This document shows positions 46,901 to 57,399 of a stretch of DNA of 64,000 bases, piece after piece. The notes under the pieces are model-generated. The model was not told the origin of the DNA, did not search any database, and worked only from the letters and a program-made list of their open reading frames with translations. The stretch is from Terebella lapidaria (Eukaryota; Annelida; Polychaeta; Terebellida; Terebellidae). The stretch spans positions 13,057,667 to 13,121,666 of the forward strand of contig OX424568.1 in the NCBI GenBank assembly GCA_949152475.1. Reading direction: 5' to 3'. Position numbers and translations under genes: made by a program. The number at the start of each line of letters is the position of its first letter. The first letter of the stretch is position 1.

Positions 46901-49900
46901 TACCCGACCTGATTCTTCGTGATCCAACCACCTTCTACATGTACCCGACCTGACTCTTCATGTTCCCACCTTCCCCTCTCCTACATTTACCTGACCTGAC
47001 TTCGTGTTCTCACAATCTCCTCCATTCAACCGACCTGTCTCTTTGTGTTCCCACCCTCTCCTTCATGTTTCTGACCTGAATCTTCGTGTTCCCACCCTCT
47101 CCTACATGTACCCGACCTGACTCTTCGTGTTCCCACCTCGTTCTACATGTACCCGACCTGACTCTTCACGTTCTCACCCCCTCCCACATGTACCCGACCT
47201 GACTCTTCGTGATCCAAATACCTCCTGCATGTACCTGACCTGACTCTTCGTGTTCCCACCCTCTCTCTCATGTACCCGACCTGACTCTCCGTGTTCCCAC
47301 CTTCTCCTACATGTACAAGACCTGACTCTTCGTGATCCCACCACCTCCTGCATGTACCCGACCTGACTCTTCCTGTTCCCACCCTCTCCCTCATGTACCC
47401 AACCTCTTCATGTTCCCATCCTCCCCCACATGTACCCAACCAGACTCTTCATCTTCCCACCCTCTCATACAAATACCCGACCTGATTTTTTGTGTTCTCA
47501 CCTTCTCCTACATGTACCCGACCTGACTCTTCGTGTTCCCAACCTCTCCTACATGTAACCGACCTGACTCTTCGTGTTCCCATCCTCTCCTACATGTACC
47601 CGACCTGACTCTTCGTGTTCCCACCTTGTTCTACATGTACCCGACCTGCCTATCCATATTCTCACCCTCTCTCTCATGTATACGACCTGACTCCGTGTTC
47701 CCACCTTCTCCTACATGTACCTGACCTGATTCTCCGTGTTCTCACCCTCTCCTACATTTACCTGACCTGACTTCGTGTTCTCACAATCTCCTCCATTCAC
47801 CCGACCTGTCTTTTTGTGTTCCCACCCTCTCCTCCATGTACCTGACCTGAATCTTCGTGTTCCCACCCTCTCCTACATGTACCCGATCTGCTTCTTCGTG
47901 TTCTCACCCTCTCCTATATTTACCCAACCTGACTCTTCATGTTCCCACCCTATCTTCCATGTACCCGACCTGTCTCTTCGTGTTCCCACCATCTCTTGCT
48001 TGTACCCAACCTGACTCTTTGTGTTCCCACCCTCTCCTACATGTACCCGACCTGACTTCATTTTCCCACCCTTTCTTCCATGCAACAGACATGTCTCTTC
48101 GTGTTCTCACCCCCTCCAATAGGTACCAGACCTGACTCTTCGTGTTCCCACCCTTTTTTTCACATGTACCCGACCTGACACTTCGTGTTACCGCCCTCTC
48201 CTACATGAACCCGACCTGACTCTTCGTGTTCCGACTTCCCCTATATGTATCCGACCTGACTCTTCGTGTTCCCACCCTATCCTACATGTACCTGACCTGA
48301 CTCTTATGTTCCCACCCTCTCCTGTATGTACCCGACCTGACTTTGTGTTCCCACCTTCTCTTCTATGTACAAAACCTGACTCTTCGTGTTCCCTCCCTCT
48401 CCTACATGAACCCGACCTGACTCTTCGTGTTCTGACTCTCCCCTACATGTACCCGACCTGACTCTTCGTGTTCCCACCCTCTCCTACATGTACCTGACCT
48501 GACTCTTCATGTTCCCTCCCTCTCCTGTATGTACCCGACCTGACTTTGTGTTCCCACCCTCTCTTCCATGTACAAAACCTGACTCTCCGTGTTCCCTCCC
48601 TCTCCTACATGGTACCTGACCTGACTCTTCATATTCCCACCCTCTCCTGTATGTACCCGACCTGACTTTGTGTTCCCACCCTCTCTTCCATGTACAAAAC
48701 CTGACTCTTCGTGTTCCCTCCCTCTCTTACATGGTACCCAACCTGACTCTTCGTCTTCCCACCCTCTCCTGCATGTACCCGAACTGACTCTTCGTGTTCC
48801 CATCCTCTTCTACGTGTACCTGACCTGACCATGCGTGTTCCTGTGTGTTCCCACCCTTCATTCCATGTACCCGACCTGTCTCTTCGTGTGTCCACCCTCT
48901 CCTCCATATACACGATCTGTCAGTACATTTCCCCACACTATCGTACATGTATCCGACCTTTCCTTCATTTCTCCAATCCTCTCCTTCATGTACCCGACCT
49001 GACCCTTCGTGTTCGCACCCTCTCCCTCATGCACCCGACCTGTTCCTTCATGTTCCCACCCTCTCCTACATGTACCCACCCTCTCCCATATGTACCCGAC
49101 CTGTCCTTTCGTGTTTCCGCACTGTCCTTCATGTACCCGACCCTCTCCTTCATGTTCCCGACCTGACCCTTCTTTTCTTTGTGTATCCGACCTGTGACTT
49201 CATGTTCCCACCCTCTCCTTCATGTTACCACACTGTCCTTTCATGTTCTTACCCTCTCCTTCATGTACCCGACCTGTTTCTCCGTGTTCCCACCTTCTCC
49301 TTCATGTACCTGACCTGTCCCTTCATGTTCCCACCCTCTCCTTCATGTACCCGACCTGACCCTTCGTGTTTCCACACTTTCCTTACCCGACCTGTGACTT
49401 CATCTTCCCATCCTCTCTGTCATGTATCCGACCTGACCTTCCGTGTTTCCACACTTTTCTTTGTGTATCCGACCTGTGACTTCATGTTCCCACCCTCTCC
49501 TTCATGTTACCAAACTGTCCTTTCATGTTCTTACCCTCTCCTTCATGTTACCCAACCTGTTTCTCCGTGTTCCCACCTTCTCCTTCATGTACCTGACCTG
49601 TCCCTTCATGTTCCCACCCTCTCCTTCATGTACCCGACCTGACCCTTCTATTCCCAACTGCTCCTGCGTGTACCCAGTCTGTCCCTTCGAGTTCTCGCCC
49701 TCTCTCGAGTGTGCGAGACCTCTCTTCTCATGTTCCCGCTCCCTCCTACTTGTACCGGACCTGTCGGGTCAAGTAAACACCCTTGTTTACATGTATCCGA
49801 CCTGTCCCTCTGTGTTCCTGCGCTGTCTGTTCCCTCCGTGTTCCCGCCCTCTCCCAGGTGTGCCCGCATGACCTGTCTTCGAATGTTCCCACCCTCGCCT

Positions 49901-49955
49901 GCATGCCCCAGACTCCTCACTCCTTGTTACCACACCATCTACTTCATGTACCCGA
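37968..49955. repeat. 12-kb minisatellite of 41-bp units
   Basis: The consensus unit is ACCCGACCTGACTCTTCGTG, TTCCCACCCTCTCCTACATG, T (41 bp), close to 290 copies, with one strand strongly pyrimidine-rich. Variants include CCCTCATGT, TTCCATGT, TATGTGTAA and TGATCCCACCACCTCC forms. From 48830 to the right edge a distinct, more diverged variant (CCTGTCCCTTCATG, CTCCTTCATGT) dominates. Blocks recur at multiples of the unit (for example AACCAGACTCTTC neighbourhoods near 45550, 46615 and 47433). Frames open over about 79 codons are a by-product of three 41-bp units making 41 codons. Confidence 0.98.
42697..43030 (-). mobile_element. 5'-truncated LINE 3' end inside the 41-bp array
   Basis: Non-repeat sequence of about 330 bp interrupts the array. 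On the minus strand it ends ...GAATCTGAAATAAACTACTA, an AATAAA followed by a short CTA repeat, which is the typical end of CR1/L2-type LINEs. No coding part remains. Confidence 0.6.
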
Positions 49956-49959
49956 CTAT

Positions 49960-50880
49960 CATACTTAGATGTTTAATTCTGAAGACAACACACAAATGCT
50001 TCAAATGTATTTATTCGAATGACTTGGATTTTAAATACACCAGCAATACGACGCCAACAGGCATACGAGAAAATATAACTTTTTTTCAGAATTCAGAATA
50101 AAAAGGTTAATCTTACTCATACACAAATTACCATTATCAAAATTAGTCAGCATTTGTATATGAACACAATAAATTAAAACTGGACGATTCGGTCGCCGAC
50201 AACCGCATGAGTGTATCCCTCTGGGGCCCCATCGTCCCTGTTGCTCAAAATATGTTAATTAACACAAAATATCATTACTGCCAGGCCAGTGTGTTTCAAC
50301 GTTGTCAGAAATGTATCAAGTTCCGGACCTTAACTATTTAATTCCATGCAACAACACTCTTAGAACTAAAATATTCATTAACTTGTTGTTTCTAACCAAA
50401 CAATTTTCAGAGAAACTTGTCACAGGAATACTCATTCCCCCAACACTATGGGTGATTTTAATATTTACATTTGCTGAATACATAATGAATATACTATGAT
50501 TTTGCAATAACTTAGCAAAATAAGTTATCAATATCAACAGTACAGTTTCAAAATATCTACCAAACAAAAGCTTCGCCTATATCGGTCCAAAAATACAGGT
50601 TTTTCATCTTAATTATTTTTATTGCATGCAGAATCATCAGACAATATACATGTATGTACTTGAAACCACAATTGGTATGATTTATTTACAGATGTCAAAC
50701 GAATGGATGATCACAGACCTCAAACTGTATATTTCACATCGTTGTAATGAGTTAACTCATTAACTTATTATTTTCACTCCATCTGTCCAAAAAAAAACCC
50801 AATAGGTTTCGTGTATGAGTATTGTATCAACATATTTCGTGTATTGATCAACATGCCTGCTCAATATTGCATTGATTCCT
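49960..50880. other. No gene recognised
   Basis: AT-rich unique sequence with one T-run and no supported coding, RNA or element features. Confidence 0.45.
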
Positions 50881-51044
50881 GTAAAATTACCACAGGTCTG
50901 CAGAGCATTCACAAGCCACGTGTGTCGAAATAGCTGATTTTGTCACAAAATGTGTAGCCAATCGGCCATTTTGGTTGCTGTGGCAATCAAAATCGATATG
51001 TGTCCTGATCTTTCCACAAAACATGTCAATTCAAAATATTAGTA

Positions 51045-51125
51045 GAATCTGTTCAGATTTGCAACCTGAAGTGTTCATAAGACAGTTTCTGTGGCAGCGG
51101 CGGGGCAACGATCGCAAATACAAAA
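51045..51125. repeat. Dispersed repeat fragment (TTCAGATTTGCAACCTG family)
   Basis: CTGTTCAGATTTGCAACCTG, then GTTCATAAGACAGTTTCTG and GATCGCAAATACA, corresponds to the fragment at 10300-10400. Confidence 0.5.
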
Positions 51126-51229
51126 GGTTCAGGAGATACAATAACACATAAATCATGATGCTAACCAGAAGTGCAAATAAAAACGTCATCACGATATTAA
51201 ATTTTAGAGATAGATCAGTTCAGACGAGA

Positions 51230-52115
51230 TGCACATGTTGCTTGGTCTCGGTGTTGCTTGGTCTCGGTGACAGGTCCGGAGGGGACTTGACCTCAGTCCT
51301 GACAAGCCGCACAGGGGGCTTGGCTTTGGTCAGGGGGATCAGCCTCGGTCCAGTAAGGGTACTCAGTCTTGGTTCGGATGGGGTGCACAGGGGGCTCGGC
51401 CTCAGTCCGAACCGAGTGCTCAGTGTTCCAGACCTTGAAAAAAAACATCATTGACCAATCAATTATTAAATTGATCAATTTCACAACATGAGTTAAAACA
51501 TCCAGGAATAATTCATCACTGACCTCAGCAACAGGACTCTCGGCCTCGGTATTGCATGTGTGCTGAAGGGGCTCAGCCCGGTTCCGCAGGGATGCTCAAG
51601 AGGCTCCGCCTTGGTTCGGAGCGTCACAAGGCTCGGTCTCAGTTGCGACGAGCTGCTCAGGGGCCTCGGCCTTGGTCAGGATATGGGTGCTCAGGGGGTT
51701 CGGCTGACGACAGGCTCACGAGGCTTGACCTTGGTCCGGATATCGTGCTCAGGGGATTCAGCCTTGGTCTGGATCTGAGTGCTCACGAGGTTCTGCCTTG
51801 GTCCCAACAAGGTGCTCAGGGGCCTCGGTCTCGGTTCTCAAGAGGTACTCAGAGCTCCGCCTCTGTTCCGCAGAGGTGCTCAGACGAGGTTCGACAGGAA
51901 GCTCATGGGGCTCGGTCTCTGTCCCGACGGCATGCTTAGTTGCATGGTGTCGGTCTCGACAGGGCGCTGAGGGGACTTGACCTCAGGGGGCTAATGCTAA
52001 GGGGGCTAGGCCTCAGTTCCAACACGGTGCTCAGGAGGCTCGGCCACATTTCGGACAAGGTGCTCAGGTGGCCTTGGCCTCAGTTCCGATGAGATGCTCA
52101 GTATCCTGCACCTTT
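51230..52115. repeat. Degenerate GC-rich minisatellite in two blocks
   Basis: Units of roughly 30-40 bp built on GGTGCTCAGGGGGCTCGGCC and CTCAGTTCCGA/TCGGTCCGAAC are present at 51230-51430 and 51535-52115. Both blocks end with a similar tail (CCTTGAAAAAAAACATCATT at 51433; CCTTTGAAAAAAATGTCATC at 52110, then AATCAATTA-type sequence), so the array plus tail was duplicated. Confidence 0.8.
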
Positions 52116-52439
52116 GAAAAAAATGTCATCATCAATTAATCAGGTTAGTTGTTTTCATAAGGCAAATAGAAATATCCTGAAACTAGACACTCTCCAGTTG
52201 CTGATGACCACTGGCGCCTATCCCCCGTAAAACTATCATTCCTATCGAACCAAATATATCAATGCAGAAATAATATCATGACTTCCCAATCAGTGTCTTT
52301 TCATCAATGTCCAAAATACACTGTAAATGTTTCGGAAGTCATCAATTTTTATTGAACTTATTATTTATTACCTAATAATTTTCTGAAAAAATTGGTCACA
52401 AGATTGGGATATGAATCCTTGCTGAATCTCCACTGCGCG

Positions 52440-52605
52440 ATTTGCGAATAGTTCACAGTTGCCATTGTCAAAACGCGCAATATTTGTTATTTTCAAATCG
52501 CGCGACGATTTCGAAATCGGCGCGCGATTTGAAAATTTACAAATCGCGCAGCGCGATTCTGAAATCGTCCACATTTGCAAATCGCGCGTTACATATATGT
52601 TACTG
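52440..52605. repeat. Chained CAAATCGCGC palindromes
   Basis: TTTTCAAATCGCGCG and CGCGCGATTTGAAAA form a perfect 15-bp stem around ACGATTTCGAAATCGG, which is itself palindromic in its core (ATTTCGAAAT). Further copies of AAATCGCGC and GCGCGATT continue on both sides. The sequence is CpG-rich compared with the surroundings. Confidence 0.75.
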
Positions 52606-52756
52606 TAATTGCATATGTTACTGTAATTGCAATTGAAAACATGAATCAATCATTTTCACACATACACCGCTAGACTCGTGTATATAGTATCATATTGTCA
52701 CAGTCAAAACGTTCATGTGTGCACATTTTCCTACATACACGGGCCGCGTATGAGTT

Positions 52757-53125
52757 TTCTGTGTACAGCGCTTTATCATCGGATTGCTGAAAATGCGCGA
52801 TCCTGATTAGTCGATTTCCCGACAATACCACGCCGTATTTGGAGAGCTGTGACGCAATCCCACGATATTTTCTGTATCGTGGGCTTCAGGCGGGTAATAC
52901 GGAATGACGTTTTGGAGAGATCCATATAATCCAATGATAAAATCGTTACCATGGACTTCAGACCCCAATACGGCATGATATCTGCCTTCAGTCAGCATAT
53001 CCCACTCGGCCTGCGGCCTCGTGGTCTATGGTGACTTCAGGCAGATATCACGCCGTATTGGGGTCTGAAGCCCATGATAACTTATAGTATTGAGTGTATA
53101 CACTCAATACAGCGCTGTACACAGT
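52757..53125. mobile_element. Foldback MITE with internal hairpin of about 40-bp arms
   Basis: The ends CTGTGTACAGCGCT and AGCGCTGTACACAG are inverse. Inside, ACTTCAGACCCCAATACGGC...TGATATCTGCCTTCAGTCA (about 52957-52999) and its near-perfect inverse (about 53031-53071) flank a loop containing CCCACTCGGCCTGCGGCCTC. No coding capacity. Confidence 0.82.
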
Positions 53126-53577
53126 AACGTAGGAGTCTAATCATGCATGCAGAAGCACCACATGACTGCCGTTCGCGCTCGGTCGATTTCGCACATACAT
53201 GAGTCAGACATGTGCTCGATCAACCATGGCAGCCATTTTCCGGTGGGGGCTGTTTTCCGGTTAGGCCTACACCGCATAGATAGGGGGAGTCAGTGGCGTA
53301 ACTACCACTTGCGCAGATGCGCACGTGAGCATACATTTTTTCAGCAGCCAGGTGAAGAAAAATAAATAAATCCAAAACACAATGATGTGTTGTGAAAGTA
53401 TGGTAAGAGACTTTCATTAGGATGTTTGATGGACGTGGTTGCCAGGGTGGCACACGTACGTGTACGGTCCAGGTTTAGAACTATGTACTCCCTCCTACAC
53501 CCACAGACTCGCACATACTTCTCTCTGCACCACACCACCACCCGGCTTGTCTGCTGACATAAACATTCGTGTACATA

Positions 53578-54140
53578 CACTATAAGCACCAAAAGTTTAG
53601 GTTCAAAATGTAGGAGACAACTGGACTCTGAAGTAGTCAGCTCAAAGTCCAGACTCCATCTAACTTATATCTAACACCTTATTCGAATGGTGTTACAGAG
53701 GCCTTCAGACACCATGGCAGCCCTTGAAACATGTTTGCGTGAAAACTGGGCAAGAGTTATCCAGGACATTTTTCTTAATCTCGTCTGGATCTTGTCAGAA
53801 ACTTGTAGTGTAGAGTCTGGACCGTGTGAGAAGACAACACACGTTAATAATAAATGAACCCTAAAATTACACACATTGAATCCAACAATAACGTATCTGT
53901 CGTACTCAGACTCCGCACGACAAGCACCTGACGAGATCCAGATAAGTATCCTGGGTGATTCTTGCTCAGTTTTCATGCAAACTTGTCTCAAGTGCTGCCA
54001 GGGTGTCTGGGGGTGTCTGTGCAACAGCATACCCAGGTTTGAGATAAAATTTAGATGAGGTTCAGATCTGGACTTTGAGCTGACCACTTCCGAGTCCTGA
54101 TGTCGCTTACATGTTGAACCTAAATTTTTGGTGCTTAGTG
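53578..54140. mobile_element. Tc1/mariner-type foldback element
   Basis: TA then CACTATAAGCACCAAAAGTT at the left and a right end whose complement is CACTAAGCACCAAAAATTT, followed by TA. The two halves (about 53578-53830 and 53920-54140) are inverse copies over most of their length, for example GTCTGGACTTTGAGCTGAC-type and CCAGTTTTCACGCAAAC-type words. TA duplication suggests Tc1/mariner. No intact transposase. Confidence 0.8.
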
Positions 54141-54149
54141 TACATGATA

Positions 54150-56555
54150 CTGAAGGTCCTGTGGGCTGAATATCAAGCAGCAAAGCTATCCTCAGCAGCT
54201 CAAGCGAATGCTACCCAAAGGATGACTTTTCCACACCTCCCTGGTCTCAAATACTTGCTCGGCTTGGAGAACAGGGGAATACACATACACATGTAGAACT
54301 AGCCTGGGCACTGGGCATCGAAATGCATCGGAATCTCCACAATGAATCTTATCCAGAGGAGGGGGTGGTTTGTTGCCCTGAGCACTGTAGTACTGCACTC
54401 CACCCAATTATACTAACATATTTCCAAAAAGAAGAGGTACATCCTAGCTGATCCAGTGGCTGTGGGTTCTGGTTCTGTCAGCCATGACACCTGTTGTATT
54501 CATTAAGACCCTCCCCCGCTATCCCCCCTCCAAGATGACAATTCTAGGGAGCCTGCCATGGATAGGCTATCCGTCGTATTAGATGATGGTGAGGGGGTTG
54601 CAGTTCTACATGTATGTACGTCTGCGTGTATGCATATGCGTCCTCACTGTCTGTCATTTGTCCAGTTGTAGTGTGCATCACATGTAGTAAGTATATGTAT
54701 AATAGATTTTGTGTTTTAACAGCCGTTTGACATCCGTCAGAGCAGGAAACATACACTGATTAATTCAAATATAACACACCAAATATATGCTCTGAAATAC
54801 TCTGGAAAAACACCAAAATGCAAAATTTCCTTGGGGGCTTACGGCGCCCCCCAAACCCCCAGACCGAATTTGCTCCGCTCGCTTCGCTCGTTATGCCATT
54901 TACCCTCGTTTTCTTTCACACAAATGGTGAGCATTCATTTTTTTACTCTAGTTACGCCCCTGGGAGTCTATGACTTGTTACGGGTTTGCTTGTCCCAGGC
55001 ACTGCAGGCCTATACCTTGCCACACGGCACATAACTACATGTAGGCCTATACCAGTGGCAGTGATCAGACACCTTCTGCGTGATGTCCACAAGTATACTT
55101 ATTTCGAACGATTTATGAATACTCCCATCCTAACCAGCTGACAGCCGCCATTTCTGTTTATATCTTGTAACATATCTGCAGTATTAGGTACTGTATTATC
55201 GCCCAAAACAGTATTATCGTACTCAGTTTTACATGTACGATAACACAGTTTTGAATTGTCATGGCAGCCCGGCATGGGGGAAAAATGACTAAATATCGAC
55301 TGGATCGCCCTAAGAATCGGCCACAGTAAGGCAGTGATTGGGAGGGGGCTGCACCCTGCGCCATATAGTCCCATTCAATCTCTAAATGGCCCATTTACTT
55401 TCTATCCTGTGCGCCATTCGGGCGAATAGGGGTAGGCTAATCACAATATAATAAAATTATCGTAGCTGGCCACAGCATCGAAAAAAAATTGTGGAACTGA
55501 TCCCAAAACAATGATAGTGTGAATGTATGTAGGCCTAGTGTAAAAACTTGTTGTTCGTGAGCGCATTTTGACTATGACATAATTTTTATGGCTCATTGAT
55601 ATTCCCTGATGTCCCATTAGAGATGTCTCATCGACTTCGAAAGCATGGGGCATAGTCCCATCAGTGGAAAAGTCCATCCCTGTCACTGGTAGGGTGATAT
55701 TTTTTTCTCAATTTATGCAAAAGTACCAGTATGGATCTATCCAGATGTATTTTGATCTCTCAACGATTGCCACTTTTCCAGTTTTTGCGACAGAAGTCTG
55801 AAATTTGGTACAAAAATGCCGCTTGATTGCCAGGTAAAGTATCATCGTTATAAAAGTTATATATCATTGTGAAAAAGCGTCGAAAATATCGGTAAAAAAT
55901 GGGGTAAACAAGTTTATAAAATCAGAGTAGATCTAGATTCTATACGTCTGTCATTTTCAGGAAGTGTCAGTCAATAGATCTACTCGTGGATGATTCTAAA
56001 CAAAACCAATAAAACAATGTTTCAAAAACATTTTGCAGGCCTATATAATAGATCTTAGGGCACGGACGAGTCGAATATTTCCGACCCGGGTACCCGTGTG
56101 GTCTGACCCGATCAAAATTTGAATGGGAATCATTGGAGCAAATACGAGCAATTTGTGACACGTAAACGCGAGTCATCGATCTTTGATACATATAATGTGA
56201 TATTATTTGTTTCGTTGGTGTTTATTTTCAAGTTTGAAAGAGATCACAAGATCTCATAAAACTGCTTCCGATTTTTTCCCCATGAATTTCTTGTCATGAT
56301 CGTGATTTTACTAGCGATTATCGCAAATTTTCAAGACAAAAACTATATCATTATTCGTTCTCGGGTACCGGGTACGGGTATTGAAATTCCGACCCGGGTA
56401 ATTGTTTGACCCGCCCCGAATTCGGGTAGATCTAGATCTATGTGATCAAGATTTCTTTATTGTGAATTAGATTTTCGTAGACTATAAAATAGGTCAGGGT
56501 GACGATACTGCCGCAGCAATGCCGAAGGCGGAGTGCTGCAGACCGCAGCACAGTG
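54150..56555. other. No gene recognised
   Basis: Mixed sequence. A GGGGGCTTACGGCGCCCCCC phrase (54834) resembles one at 25275-25300 (GGGGGGCTTACGCCGCC). A dispersed-repeat copy lies near 55700-55870. GGGTACCCG/CCGACCCGGGTA words occur near 56080-56100 and 56365-56400 in inverted arrangement. Confidence 0.4.
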
Positions 56556-56640
56556 TCACTGTGAGTGTGACTGTGTCTGTGACTGTCTGTCACTCTGTGA
56601 GTGTGACCACTGGCACTGAGTGACTGACCAGACTTTCAGT
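56556..56640. repeat. GTGACTGT low-complexity tract
   Basis: Irregular repetition of GTGAGTGTGACTGTGTCTGT and related words over about 85 bp. Confidence 0.8.
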
Positions 56641-56740
56641 TCAGCAGGTCAGTGCCGTAGCATTTTGCCCTTCAAACTTCAAAGTCGCGACCCCGGTAGA
56701 TTCATCATATTATGTTGGTATGTTTAATAAGTTTACTTAC

Positions 56741-56830
56741 CATGCTGTCCGTGCAGTTCAGGCAACAACTTGATCAAGACGTCCTGTTTTTGAACGGCAT
56801 TGACAACTAACAAGGTCGAGGTCGCTCCGC
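56741..56830 (-). other. Candidate exon end on the minus strand, paralogous to 15743-15810
   Basis: On the minus strand a strong donor (CAGCATG|GTAAGT) follows an open frame VNAVQKQDVLIKLLPELHGQ. A related segment with KLLPDSWG before a GTGAGT donor ends at 15743, and both are followed on the plus strand by similar AAGGTCGAGGTCGCTC/AAGGTCAAGGTCGCTC sequence. The second copy has a stop in the corresponding frame. A 5' exon or an element remnant are both possible. Confidence 0.25.
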
Positions 56831-57214
56831 ATAATCTCCTGACAGGTGGCGCTCTCGCATTCAAGCCAAGACGACACTCGGTCGCTTGTGGTGAAAAATA
56901 CACTCCCGACAGGGAGTAATATTCCGTTTCATGCAGTAGGCAGAGTTCTTACCATTTGAACGTGTGCTGTTTGTTTATCGTTGTTTGAAATGCGCGATAC
57001 GAGAATAAAACCTCAAACATTACCATTCAATAAAAGAAAATCAACGAAAGAAAATTATGCTAAGAAAAGTATTACTTTTTGGCTGGGAGCTTTTTTACAA
57101 CCTCGGCTTCGCCTCCAGCTTAAAATATTTAAACCAAACTGCATACCATATCAAAGATCTAGTATAATAGATGAATGACAGCTGTGAACATTAAAATGTA
57201 AAACTGTTTTTATA

Positions 57215-57362
57215 TGGATACCGAGGGCTCGGACATATGTCGACACAATTTGCGTCAACATATTTCCGGCATAGGCAAAAAGTGGACATATGTTGACACA
57301 ACGTCAACATAAGTCTTGTTGCATAGATATTATTATTATTACTATCATTATTATTATTATTT

Positions 57363-57395
<33 letters not shown>
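57215..57395. repeat. GTCGACA/CATATGTC palindrome unit next to (ATT)n, inverted relative to 33.9 kb
   Basis: GGACATATGTCGACACAAT, GTCAACATATTTCCGGCAT, GTGGACATATGTTGACACAA and AACATAAGTCTTGTTGCATA, then an (ATT)n tract. Reverse-complemented, this matches the order (ATT)n, CTATGAAACAGACTTATGTC at 33.9 kb. Confidence 0.75.
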
Positions 57396-57396
<1 letters not shown>

Positions 57397-57399
57397 CGG

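Noticed and set aside
38000..49900. Dozens of open frames of about 79 codons on both strands with Pro/Ser/Cys-rich or Arg/Gly-rich translations
   Set aside because: They arise because three 41-bp units make 41 codons. Every frame hits the same stop at regular positions, with no start or splice context.
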